64,000 nucleotides of DNA from a virus. Of the stretch, positions 51,580 to 60,568 are shown piece by piece. The DNA is taken from positions 35,682-99,681 of the IMG/VR virus record IMGVR_UViG_3300043410_001024; one strand, 5' to 3'. The notes beneath the pieces were generated by a model, which saw only the letters and a program-made list of their open reading frames with translations, ran no database searches and was not told the origin of the DNA. Position numbers and translations under genes: made by a program. How positions within the stretch are numbered: position 1 is the stretch's first letter; each line of letters starts with the position of its first letter.

Positions 51580-52557
51580 ATGTCAATAACAAATACGATT
51601 TCTGCTGTTGGTAATACTATTAATGCAGTTGATAATGGTGTTAATACAATGGTTAACATTGCTGATGCATTATCAAATGCATCATCTGATAATATTATGT
51701 CAATTTTGCGTGGTAGTGTAATTCCAGCAGGTGCTGAAGCGGTTGGTGACTTGGTTGGTGCTATTGCGTCGTTTACCGATGATTCAAGTGATGATTGGCG
51801 AGTAAGATTGAGTTTACCATCTTGGACTAGTTTTAAAACAAGTGCGGTATTAGGGCCATTAAAAAAAGCTGGTGGATTAGTATTCCCATATACACCAACA
51901 ATTAGTATAAACCAAACGGCAAAATACACATCGGTATCACCAATACATAGTAATTTTCAATTTAATGTATTTCAAAGTAGTGACCCAGGGAAAATAACAA
52001 TCACTGCACCGATGTATGTTGAGGATGCGGTACAAGCACAATATTGGATTGCAATGTTACATTATTTGCGTTCACTTACAAAGATGTTTTCTGGAAATGA
52101 TCCAAAAGCCGGTAATCCACCACCAATTGTATTTTTGAATGGATATGGTAATTATGTATTTAAAAATATTCCAGTAGTGGTTACTGGGTTTGATGTTCAA
52201 TTGGGTAACGAATGTGATTACATTGGTTGTAGTGTTGCCGGTAGTTTGATGGGTGAAATTGGTGACATCGCTGGCGCACTTGGTGGATTAGCTGGAACGG
52301 TTGGTAATACATTTTCCGCACTTGGTGAGGTTGCCGCCCAGGTGGTTGATTTAGCGGGTGGGGTTGAAGCAGCTGCTACTGTATTAAGCGGATTTGGATT
52401 AGGTGGAACCACTAATGCGGGTACGACACACGTTCCCACTAAAAGTTCATTTACCGTTAATTTACAAACCGCATACAGTAGAGATAGTGTGCGCAAATTT
52501 AGTTTAGATACTTTTGTAACCGGTGGGTATCTGAATGGACAATATGGGTATGTATAA
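51580..52557 (+). CDS. 48: Baseplate tail-tube initiator, gp48-like
   Basis: 325 residues. The N-terminal part is Ala/Ser/Asn-rich (NTISAVGNTINAVDNG); then FPYTPTISINQTAKYTSV, APMYVEDAVQAQYWIAMLHY, PPIVFLNGYGNYVFKNIPVV form a tube-like beta domain. The C terminus (SSFTVNLQTAYSRDSVRKFS) resembles the end of T4 gp48. gp48 with gp54 makes the platform on which the tail tube grows. It leads the + strand baseplate operon and overlaps the next gene by one base. gp54 is the alternative assignment. Confidence 0.7.
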   Translation: MSITNTISAVGNTINAVDNGVNTMVNIADALSNASSDNIMSILRGSVIPAGAEAVGDLVGAIASFTDDSSDDWRVRLSLPSWTSFKTSAVLGPLKKAGGLVFPYTPTISINQTAKYTSVSPIHSNFQFNVFQSSDPGKITITAPMYVEDAVQAQYWIAMLHYLRSLTKMFSGNDPKAGNPPPIVFLNGYGNYVFKNIPVVVTGFDVQLGNECDYIGCSVAGSLMGEIGDIAGALGGLAGTVGNTFSALGEVAAQVVDLAGGVEAAATVLSGFGLGGTTNAGTTHVPTKSSFTVNLQTAYSRDSVRKFSLDTFVTGGYLNGQYGYV

Positions 52558-52859
52558 TGGCAGCAAGATATAGTAATAGTAGTCCGTGGTTTAGAACCAC
52601 GATAAAGCAAGATTATTTGGATATTTTATCAATTAGACCAGTTGCAGCGGCGAATGATGATTTTGTATATACAATTCAGCCACAATATAATCACCGCCCA
52701 GATTTGTTAGCATTTGATTTATATGGGGATGCTGGATTATGGTGGGTGTTCATCCAACGTAACTTAGATGTGTTGCGTGATCCAATCTTTGATTTTGTAT
52801 CTGGTACCAAAATATTTTTACCACAAGGTAGTAAATTGAAATTAGCGTTGGGGTTATAA
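52557..52859 (+). CDS. 53: Baseplate wedge protein gp53
   Basis: 100 residues (T4 gp53 has 196). Recognised by YNHRPDLLAFDLYGDAGLWWVF and the C-terminal DFVSGTKIFLPQG, a LysM-like ending found in gp53. gp53 joins adjacent wedges around the hub. Start ATG 52557 overlaps the preceding TAA, and the next gene starts two bases after its stop, so all are co-translated. Confidence 0.9.
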   Translation: MAARYSNSSPWFRTTIKQDYLDILSIRPVAAANDDFVYTIQPQYNHRPDLLAFDLYGDAGLWWVFIQRNLDVLRDPIFDFVSGTKIFLPQGSKLKLALGL

Positions 52860-52860
52860 C

Positions 52861-55251
52861 ATGAATGTACTTTTTGATGCCGCAACGACGGCGGTAGAAT
52901 CTGCTGGTCATGTATTATCTGAGGTTGCCGAAGCAACCGGATTATCATCGGTTGCAAATGCAATTTCTGATACCATTTCATCGCTAGCCTCCGCGAGAGT
53001 GGATATTCCACCGATACCAATTCCATTTCCAAACCCATTACATTCATATGCCACTTATGATTATATTTTAAGCATTGGTATTTTAACAGTTGACCAGATG
53101 AATAATCCAGATACAACTTTTATGGCTGGCCAACAAATCCCACTTATCTGTAAATCAGCAAATGCTAACCCAGGTAATCGGATTGATATCCCATATGGTA
53201 GTGGAAAGTATGATTTTTTTGTTGATAATTTAGTATTAGATTCGGTAATTGGGCACACAGAAGGCGTTAATACAAATGTAACGACATTTACATTTGATAT
53301 AACTGAACCATATAGTATGGGTTTATTTGCAGTTGCTTGCCAAACGGCGGCATCAAATGCTGGATGGCCAAATTGGAGAGAAGCATGCTTTCTGTTAACA
53401 ATCCAGTTCAGAGGAAATAAAGAAGCTGGCCAGATGACCGCTATTCCTGGAACCACGCGTTATATCCCATTTAGATTTGTAACACAATCAATGGTGGTAA
53501 ATGCTGAAGGTGGAAAATATCACTGTGAATTAGTTGCATACAGCCACGAAGGTATTACGACACGAGCCGCTAATTTAAAAAATGATACCTCTATTGGTGG
53601 TACAACTGTCCAAGAAGCATTACAAACAGGTGAAAAGAGTTTACAAGCGGTTTTTAATAAACGATTACAACAATTAAAAAAAGATGGTCTTGTTGAAGAA
53701 CCAGACGAAATCGTTATTATTTTTCCGACAAATGTAGGCACAAATCCATCTAATATTTCCGCACCAGTTGAATCAGAGGACTCGTCAGGCGCGACCACCC
53801 GAACTATTGATACCGCTAATCCAGACGTATTGCAGAAATTAGGTGTTTCCAGAAGTGCTAAGAATGAAACATTAGTTCAAGCAATTGAGCAATGTAATGA
53901 TATGGGTAAGGCTAAACTTGGATTTAGTACTGACCGCCGCGCTGATGTCCCATTTGGACAAGAGAGTAAAGTGTGGGACCCAGACAAACAAGTTTGGGTG
54001 AGAATAAACAATAGTATTGATGTATCTAAAAGTGATTTTAGATTTAGACAAGATACAGATATTATGAATGCTATTAACCAAGTATTGCTGATGAGTGATT
54101 TCCCAGAAAAATCATTCGACCCAGCTAGGTTAACACCGGAAGGATATCGGCAGTGGTGGAAGATTGATGTCATGACATATGTGGTATCTAGTGATAAAAA
54201 TATGAAAACAACTGGTAAAAAACCCAGATTATTTGTGTATCGTGTAATACCTTACATGGTACATGTGAGTTCTGGCCCATTACCACCTAATTCAAAGCCA
54301 CCAGGATATGATAAGTTATATTCTCAAGTAATTAAACATTACAATTACATTTATACTGGTAAAAATACGGATGTATTGAATTTCCAGATAAAATTTGAGA
54401 ATACTTTTCAAACCATGATGTCTGCGGATGGTGTAAAAGGTTCAATGGACATTAAAACTGCTGCACAAAATGGTACAGATGTATCCACCAAGTCAAATAC
54501 GTTAAAGTTGACAGGTAATGCCCCAGATAAAGAATCAACGCCAACCCAAACCTCATACGCTGGAACCTCAACACCGTCTGACAAATTGGGTGGCGGTGGT
54601 ACAGAAAATGCAGCAACCCGTGCTGCTAGATTGTTCCACGATACTATCAATAATAGTCAGGCGGATATGACAGAATTGTCATTAGAGATATTAGGTGATC
54701 CATATTATATTACTCAAAGTGGTACCGGGAATTATACCTCAATGCCAACTCAATATATAAATTTGAATTTAGATGGCACCGCCAACTATCAAAGTGGTGA
54801 ACTTGATATTTTGGTTAAATTTAGAACACCGATTGATATAAAACAATCAACTGGTGTATATGATTTTTCTAGCCAAATCAATTCAACACCAATTATGCAG
54901 TATAGTGGGTTTTATCGAGTTTGGGGTGTTACCTCAACGTTTAAAGATGGTAAGTTTACACAGACATTACAAGGTACTCGCAGAATTCTGCAAGAATCTA
55001 AGATGCCTGAGAATAAAAATCAAACATTTAGTACATCGAACTTTCATATTACTAACGAAATCGGTGAGTTTCTCGATTCTGCAGGAAAAGTCGTTAGTGA
55101 TGTTTTCAATGATGTCACTGAGTTTTTAGGCACAGATTTGGTTAACGACATTACTGAGTTTGCTGGTGATGCAGCCACGTTTGTTGAAACAACCGGTAAA
55201 GATATTGGAAATATGGCAGCAAACATAACAAGATCCATAACAGACAAATAA
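52861..55251 (+). CDS. Large baseplate hub-type protein, gp27 position
   Basis: 796 residues. It stands directly before gp5, where T4-like phages may place the hub component that binds gp5. The N terminus is an Ala/Ser helix; residues ~60-230 form a beta domain (YDYILSIGILTVDQMN, PLICKSANANPGNRI), and later segments (FDPARLTPEGYRQWWKIDVM, RLFVYRVIPYMVHV) suggest a second domain. The C-terminal ~70 residues are charged amphipathic helices. It is twice the length of T4 gp27 (391), so homology is not certain. Structural hub role is inferred from position and beta-rich character. Confidence 0.6.
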   Translation: MNVLFDAATTAVESAGHVLSEVAEATGLSSVANAISDTISSLASARVDIPPIPIPFPNPLHSYATYDYILSIGILTVDQMNNPDTTFMAGQQIPLICKSANANPGNRIDIPYGSGKYDFFVDNLVLDSVIGHTEGVNTNVTTFTFDITEPYSMGLFAVACQTAASNAGWPNWREACFLLTIQFRGNKEAGQMTAIPGTTRYIPFRFVTQSMVVNAEGGKYHCELVAYSHEGITTRAANLKNDTSIGGTTVQEALQTGEKSLQAVFNKRLQQLKKDGLVEEPDEIVIIFPTNVGTNPSNISAPVESEDSSGATTRTIDTANPDVLQKLGVSRSAKNETLVQAIEQCNDMGKAKLGFSTDRRADVPFGQESKVWDPDKQVWVRINNSIDVSKSDFRFRQDTDIMNAINQVLLMSDFPEKSFDPARLTPEGYRQWWKIDVMTYVVSSDKNMKTTGKKPRLFVYRVIPYMVHVSSGPLPPNSKPPGYDKLYSQVIKHYNYIYTGKNTDVLNFQIKFENTFQTMMSADGVKGSMDIKTAAQNGTDVSTKSNTLKLTGNAPDKESTPTQTSYAGTSTPSDKLGGGGTENAATRAARLFHDTINNSQADMTELSLEILGDPYYITQSGTGNYTSMPTQYINLNLDGTANYQSGELDILVKFRTPIDIKQSTGVYDFSSQINSTPIMQYSGFYRVWGVTSTFKDGKFTQTLQGTRRILQESKMPENKNQTFSTSNFHITNEIGEFLDSAGKVVSDVFNDVTEFLGTDLVNDITEFAGDAATFVETTGKDIGNMAANITRSITDK

Positions 55252-55259
55252 GAGAAAAT

Positions 55260-56621
55260 ATGACAAATAGAGTAGATGAAGCAAAAACCTCCCAACCCAC
55301 ACCAACGCCTGGACCATTTTTAGCAAAAGTGGTGAGTCATTTGGACCCAACGTATATGGGTGGATTGGAAGTTGAGATATTACGACCAGTTGGGAATAAT
55401 GCATCTGAGGGACAGGTTCACCAAGTAAAATATATGAGTCCATTTTACGGTGTAACTGGCGTTGCTTATACAGCCGAAGATCCTGATGATTTCAATAATA
55501 CTCAAAAAAGTTATGGTATGTGGATGATCCCACCAGACCCAGGAACCCAGGTTGTTGTTATTTTTATAGATGGCGACCCTAAACGTGGATATTGGATAGG
55601 ATGCGTACAAGACGAAAATATGAATTTCATGATACCTGGTCTTGCAGCAACCCAATTTGCGGTTGGTGGTAAAGGTGAACGCTCGCCAGTTGCAGAATAC
55701 AATAAGAAAATTAACAGAACTGCTGGTGATACGACCCAATATAAAAAACCAAAACACCCATTTGCGACGGTACTAGAAAAACAAGGGTTAAATTTAGATG
55801 ATGTCCGTGGTACAACCACAAGTAGTGCAAGACGTGAGACCCCAAGTTCGGTATTTGGTATAAGCACGCCTGGTCCGTTAGATAAAAATTCTGGGTCAAA
55901 ACGCGGTGCAATTGGGAAAGCAGAACACGCTGTGGTAAATGCCCCGGTTAGTAGACTGGGTGGTGCAACATTTGTAATGGATGATGGCGATGATAAGTTT
56001 TTACGAAAAAAACCCGCCTCAGAAGCTGGACCAGATTACGCTTCAGTGGAACAAGGTGAAACTGGTGGAAATGTAAATATCCCACACAATGAACTAGTAC
56101 GAATTAGAACTAGAACTGGACATCAAATATTACTGCATAACAGCGAAGATTTAATTTATATCGGAAATGCGCGTGGGACCGCGTGGGTTGAATTGACTAG
56201 TAATGGAAAAATAGATGTGTATTCAGCCGATAGTATTAGTGTTTACACCGGTAATGATTTGAATATTAGTGCTGCAAGAGATATTAATTTTAATGCTGGT
56301 GGAAATATCAATATGAAATCAACCGGTTATACTAAAATTACGCCAACTGAAAACTTTGAAGTATTGGCAAAAAATACAAATATTGACGGTGGTAACATTC
56401 ATTTAAATTCAGGAAAAGCAACTAAGGCATTTGTCCCAGTTAGAGTTCCAACAGCTGAACCATGGGTCGGCCACGAAAATTTAGCACCGGACACAGTTGT
56501 CCCAGCTAAAACACGGGCGGTTGAAACGCCACCTAAAATTACACCGCCAAAACCATATAAACAACCAACAACTAAAACTGATACTTTTGCAAAGATAAAA
56601 GGGTCAGAGGGGAAGAAATAA
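55260..56621 (+). CDS. 5: Central spike protein gp5 without lysozyme domain
   Basis: 453 residues. An N-terminal OB-fold region (~18-130: LAKVVSHLDPTYMGGLEVEI, VIFIDGDPKRGYWIG) is followed by a linker of ~130 residues and a C-terminal triple-stranded beta-helix (~270-400, with repeats such as GNDLNISAARDINFNAGGNI), the plan of gp5 and VgrG spikes. The T4 protein has a lysozyme domain between OB and helix; here that stretch is Lys/Thr/Ser-rich, with no lysozyme motif. The motif AEPWVGHENLAP near 400-415 is typical of gp5 ends. Confidence 0.9.
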   Translation: MTNRVDEAKTSQPTPTPGPFLAKVVSHLDPTYMGGLEVEILRPVGNNASEGQVHQVKYMSPFYGVTGVAYTAEDPDDFNNTQKSYGMWMIPPDPGTQVVVIFIDGDPKRGYWIGCVQDENMNFMIPGLAATQFAVGGKGERSPVAEYNKKINRTAGDTTQYKKPKHPFATVLEKQGLNLDDVRGTTTSSARRETPSSVFGISTPGPLDKNSGSKRGAIGKAEHAVVNAPVSRLGGATFVMDDGDDKFLRKKPASEAGPDYASVEQGETGGNVNIPHNELVRIRTRTGHQILLHNSEDLIYIGNARGTAWVELTSNGKIDVYSADSISVYTGNDLNISAARDINFNAGGNINMKSTGYTKITPTENFEVLAKNTNIDGGNIHLNSGKATKAFVPVRVPTAEPWVGHENLAPDTVVPAKTRAVETPPKITPPKPYKQPTTKTDTFAKIKGSEGKK

Positions 56622-56622
56622 A

Positions 56623-57066
56623 ATGAGTTCAAATTCAAAGCTGTATACAAAAACAGTTGTTAGTACATCAAAAAGTACGGATCAAATTAGATCCAAAATG
56701 TATAAAGGGTTTAGTACACTTAGTTCGGCGTCTGAAAATTTTAATTTATATGATTTTGATTTAATTAAACAAGATTTGTTAAATCATTTTCATGTAAGAC
56801 AAGGTGAGCGATTGATGCAGCCAACTTTTGGTACAGTTATATGGGATTTATTGTATGAACCAATGACTGAGCAAATGAAAAATATAATAGTACAAAATGT
56901 AAACAAAATCATTAACCATGACCCACGCGTGAAGCCTGAAAAGGTAACCGTTTCCGCATATGAACACGGAATTCAAATTGATTGCGTTCTAACATTTTTA
57001 CCATACAACATTTCACAACAAATGCAAATTAAATTTGACCAAGCCAACGGCATGTTAGTGCAATAA
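56623..57066 (+). CDS. 25: Baseplate wedge protein gp25
   Basis: 147 residues. The gp25-like core contains RQGERLMQPTFGTVIWDLLYEP, including the EPR-type motif region that binds gp6 and sheath. gp25 starts sheath assembly on the baseplate. It follows gp5 closely (AAATGAG) and precedes gp6, as in many T4-like phages. Confidence 0.95.
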   Translation: MSSNSKLYTKTVVSTSKSTDQIRSKMYKGFSTLSSASENFNLYDFDLIKQDLLNHFHVRQGERLMQPTFGTVIWDLLYEPMTEQMKNIIVQNVNKIINHDPRVKPEKVTVSAYEHGIQIDCVLTFLPYNISQQMQIKFDQANGMLVQ

Positions 57067-57087
57067 ACTATAGACATAACTTTAATC

Positions 57088-57095
57088 AATAAATA
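57088..57095 (+). promoter_or_regulatory. Late promoter for gp6, AATAAATA
   Basis: One base from TATAAATA, in the 49-bp gap between gp25 and gp6, 21 bp before ATG 57116. Confidence 0.55.
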
Positions 57096-57115
57096 CGAGT
57101 ATTAGGATAACAATT

Positions 57116-60100
57116 ATGAGTGCAATAAACAGACAGAATAGATTGCTAGTAGCAGAAGATTGGAAAAAAATATATCAATCTTTTAGAAATGCGGATTTTC
57201 AAAGTTATGATTTTGAGAATTTAAGACGAACAATGATTGATTATATTCGTCAAAATTACCCAGAAGATTTTAATGATTACATTGAAAGTTCTGAATACTT
57301 GGCGTTAGTTGATGTAATTGCATTTTTAGGACAGAGTATTGCATTCCGTGTAGACTTGAATGCTCGTGAAAATTTTTTAGAGCTTGCCGAACGCCGTGAT
57401 AGTGTCTTACGACTGGCCAGAATGGTAAGTTATAATGCTAAACGTAATATTGCAGCAAAAGGATTATTGAAATTTTCAACAATTCAGACCACTCAGAGTG
57501 TAATAGATAGCACAGGAAGAAATCTATCAGGTCAGGTGATAACTTGGAATGATCCATCTAACACTAATTGGTATGACCAATTTATTTCTATTTTAAATGC
57601 GGCATTCCCAACTACTCAACAATTTGGAAGTCCCTCAGATAAAGCAACTATTTACAATATTCCAACAGAACAATATCGGTTTAATTCTGTCAACACCGAT
57701 GTTCCGGTTTATAGTTTCTCAAAAAATGTATCCGGTCGTTCAATGACGTTCGAAATTACTAGTACCACTTTTTCTGGTAAAGAGTTTATCTATGAAGAAG
57801 CCCCAAAACTGAATAATAGAATTGCGTGTGTGTATCGTGATGATGGCCGTGGATACGGTAGTGCTGGTTCAGGATTCTTTTTTAATTTTACCCAAGGTAT
57901 CTTGAATACTGGTACATTTTCAATAGAACAACCTAGTAATAACGAATCGGTGGATATTGATTCTCAAAGTATTAACAATACTGACGTATGGTTATACAAA
58001 TTAGACCAAAATGGGTTAGAATCGACTTTGTGGACACCAGTTCCAAGTCTTGAAGGAAACAATATCATTTATAATAGTTTGAATAAAAATATTAGATCTA
58101 TTTACACTATTACAACTAGAGCTGGGGATGCGGTTAGTTTGGGATTTAGCGATGGTACATTTGGTAATAAGCCATCGGGTAAATTTAGAACATATTATCG
58201 TGTGAGCAACGGATTATCATATTCAATTAACACTAAAGATATACGAAATATTGCAATTTCCATCCCATATCTATCAGCCACAAATCAGCAAGAGGTATTA
58301 AGTTTAACATTAAGTTTAGCATCGTCTGTTGCCAACTCAGAAATGACTGAAACCAACGCATCGATTAAGGCAAATGCACCAGCAAATTATTATACACAGA
58401 ATAGAATGGTAACTGGTGAGGATTACAACATTAGTCCATTAAGTGTTAACCAACAAGTGTTGAAAGTAAAGTCAATAAATCGAGCTGCGAGTGGAATTAG
58501 TAGATATTTCGATTTGGTTGACCCAACGGGAAAATACAGTTCAACTAACTTGTTTGCTGATGATGGTGTATTGTATAAAGAAGAATTTGTAAACACAACT
58601 AAGTTCTCGTACCAGAATAAGACTGATATTGAAGGAATTATTACTAACGTAATTTATGAATTAATAAAAAAACAATCAATTCGTGATTACTATTATTCTA
58701 GATTTGTTAAATTCATATCACAAAGTCTTAATATATCGTGGAATACAGTAACATTAGATGTTACATCATCAACTGGGTACATTGGAAGTGATGCAAATGA
58801 TGGCCAAATCTATGCGGTTGGATCTTATGCTAGTACTGATCTGAAATATTTCAAGCAAGGTGCCTTAGTAAGATTTGCAGCACCAGAAGGGTATTATTTT
58901 GATACTAATAACTCAAATGCATTGGTACTTGGTACTGGTGATGCTGCAGGTGCATCATCATATATTTGGGCTGAAATAGTAAAAGTTACCGATGATGGTA
59001 GAGCACTTGGGAAAGGGGTGTTATCAACTGGGGATGGCCCAATATTGATGAATGTTCCAGTACCGTCTAAGTCTATTATTACACAAATAATACCATCTTG
59101 GAGAACAATAATACCATCTAGTGTTATAACAACAATGGTTGATTTAATTTTTTCAAATAAGCCGTTTGGATTGCGATATGATTCTGACAACCAAGCGTGG
59201 TCATTGATTTTTGAACAAAATTTAAATATCTCGGCTGAATTTAGCTTAGGTAATCAGGGCGATTTGACAAACAAACAAAAGGATGCCAGTTGGTTGTTAT
59301 TGTTTACAACTGATAATGAATTTTACACTGTAACTAGTCGTGAGTTACGCTATGTGTTTGAGAGTGATAAGCAGATTAGGTTTTATTTCGACTCAAATAG
59401 TAGAGTATATGATTCAAGAACTAATACATTAGTTAAGGATTCTATTAGAGTTTTAGGAATTAACACATTACCAGATTCAACCACACCAATGAACCATGAT
59501 TTAGTATGGGAGATTGCTGAACCATATATTGGGTTAGATGGATATGTTGATACTAAAAAAGTTATCGTAACTTTTTCAGATTTTGATAATAACGGTGTTG
59601 TTGATAATCCAGAACTGTTTATCAGCTTAGTTGCGCCCAGTGACAATCCATTAAGTAAGTATATTGTTGAAGAAAAATATGCAATCACGTATGGGCAAGA
59701 TGATTACAGATATATATCTAATAGTTCGTCAACTATAATCGTATTGGATTCAGTACCAGACGATATGTCTAGTTTTACTGATGGGCAATATTTTTATTTC
59801 ACTAATTTAGACACCGTAAAACGCTTGGATAAATCAACCGCTGACTTAGTTCCAACGTTGGATTATCTAGTATATTCTGGTCGAGATTTGCTAAAGTTCC
59901 AATATATTCATAATGCGGACCATGAATCACGTATTGATCCTGGGGTTAGCAATATTATCGATGTATATATTTTAACCAAACAGTACGACATTTCGATGAG
60001 ACAGTGGGTAAACGGTTCATTGACCTCAAAACCGTTGCCACCAAGTACTGATGAACTTTATAACACAATGTCACCATCATTAAGTTTGATAAAAACTATG

Positions 60101-60568
60101 TCAGATGAGATAGTATATCATCCAGTAAAATATAAAATATTATTTGGGACAAATGCCACCCCAGAATTACAAGCCACATTTAAAATTACAAAAACACCGG
60201 GTGTGGTTCTATCCGATAATGACATAAAATCACAAGTGATCACTGCAGTTAACCAATTTTTCGTTTTAGATAATTGGGATTTTGGTGATACTTTCTACTT
60301 TTCTGAATTATCAGCATACATTATGAATAAATTAGCACCAAACATTGCTAATTTTGTAATAGTTCCAGTTAAATCTGGACTATCTTTTGGAAGTTTATTT
60401 GAAATTAAATCAGCTAACAATGAAATATTTATTAGTGGCGCAACCGTAGATGATATTCAAATCATTTCTGGTATTACCGCAAGTAACATTAAATCAGGTG
60501 TTAGCACAAACGCAACAACTGTATCATCACAGCAAGCTATAACAAGTTCATCATATGGGAGTATCTAA
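57116..60568 (+). CDS. 6: Baseplate wedge protein gp6
   Basis: 1150 residues. The N-terminal part is diagnostic: RTMIDYIRQNYPEDFNDYIE, LALVDVIAFLGQSIAFRVDLN, NARENFLELAERRDSVLRLA, then ARMVSYNAKRN. The C-terminal region has a baseplate J-like fold with FYFSELSAYIMNKLAPNIAN. T4 gp6 has 660 residues; the additional ~490 are mostly beta-rich segments of the middle. gp6 dimers form the iris that joins wedges. The last base of its TAA is the first base of the next ATG. Confidence 0.95.
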   Translation: MSAINRQNRLLVAEDWKKIYQSFRNADFQSYDFENLRRTMIDYIRQNYPEDFNDYIESSEYLALVDVIAFLGQSIAFRVDLNARENFLELAERRDSVLRLARMVSYNAKRNIAAKGLLKFSTIQTTQSVIDSTGRNLSGQVITWNDPSNTNWYDQFISILNAAFPTTQQFGSPSDKATIYNIPTEQYRFNSVNTDVPVYSFSKNVSGRSMTFEITSTTFSGKEFIYEEAPKLNNRIACVYRDDGRGYGSAGSGFFFNFTQGILNTGTFSIEQPSNNESVDIDSQSINNTDVWLYKLDQNGLESTLWTPVPSLEGNNIIYNSLNKNIRSIYTITTRAGDAVSLGFSDGTFGNKPSGKFRTYYRVSNGLSYSINTKDIRNIAISIPYLSATNQQEVLSLTLSLASSVANSEMTETNASIKANAPANYYTQNRMVTGEDYNISPLSVNQQVLKVKSINRAASGISRYFDLVDPTGKYSSTNLFADDGVLYKEEFVNTTKFSYQNKTDIEGIITNVIYELIKKQSIRDYYYSRFVKFISQSLNISWNTVTLDVTSSTGYIGSDANDGQIYAVGSYASTDLKYFKQGALVRFAAPEGYYFDTNNSNALVLGTGDAAGASSYIWAEIVKVTDDGRALGKGVLSTGDGPILMNVPVPSKSIITQIIPSWRTIIPSSVITTMVDLIFSNKPFGLRYDSDNQAWSLIFEQNLNISAEFSLGNQGDLTNKQKDASWLLLFTTDNEFYTVTSRELRYVFESDKQIRFYFDSNSRVYDSRTNTLVKDSIRVLGINTLPDSTTPMNHDLVWEIAEPYIGLDGYVDTKKVIVTFSDFDNNGVVDNPELFISLVAPSDNPLSKYIVEEKYAITYGQDDYRYISNSSSTIIVLDSVPDDMSSFTDGQYFYFTNLDTVKRLDKSTADLVPTLDYLVYSGRDLLKFQYIHNADHESRIDPGVSNIIDVYILTKQYDISMRQWVNGSLTSKPLPPSTDELYNTMSPSLSLIKTMSDEIVYHPVKYKILFGTNATPELQATFKITKTPGVVLSDNDIKSQVITAVNQFFVLDNWDFGDTFYFSELSAYIMNKLAPNIANFVIVPVKSGLSFGSLFEIKSANNEIFISGATVDDIQIISGITASNIKSGVSTNATTVSSQQAITSSSYGSI

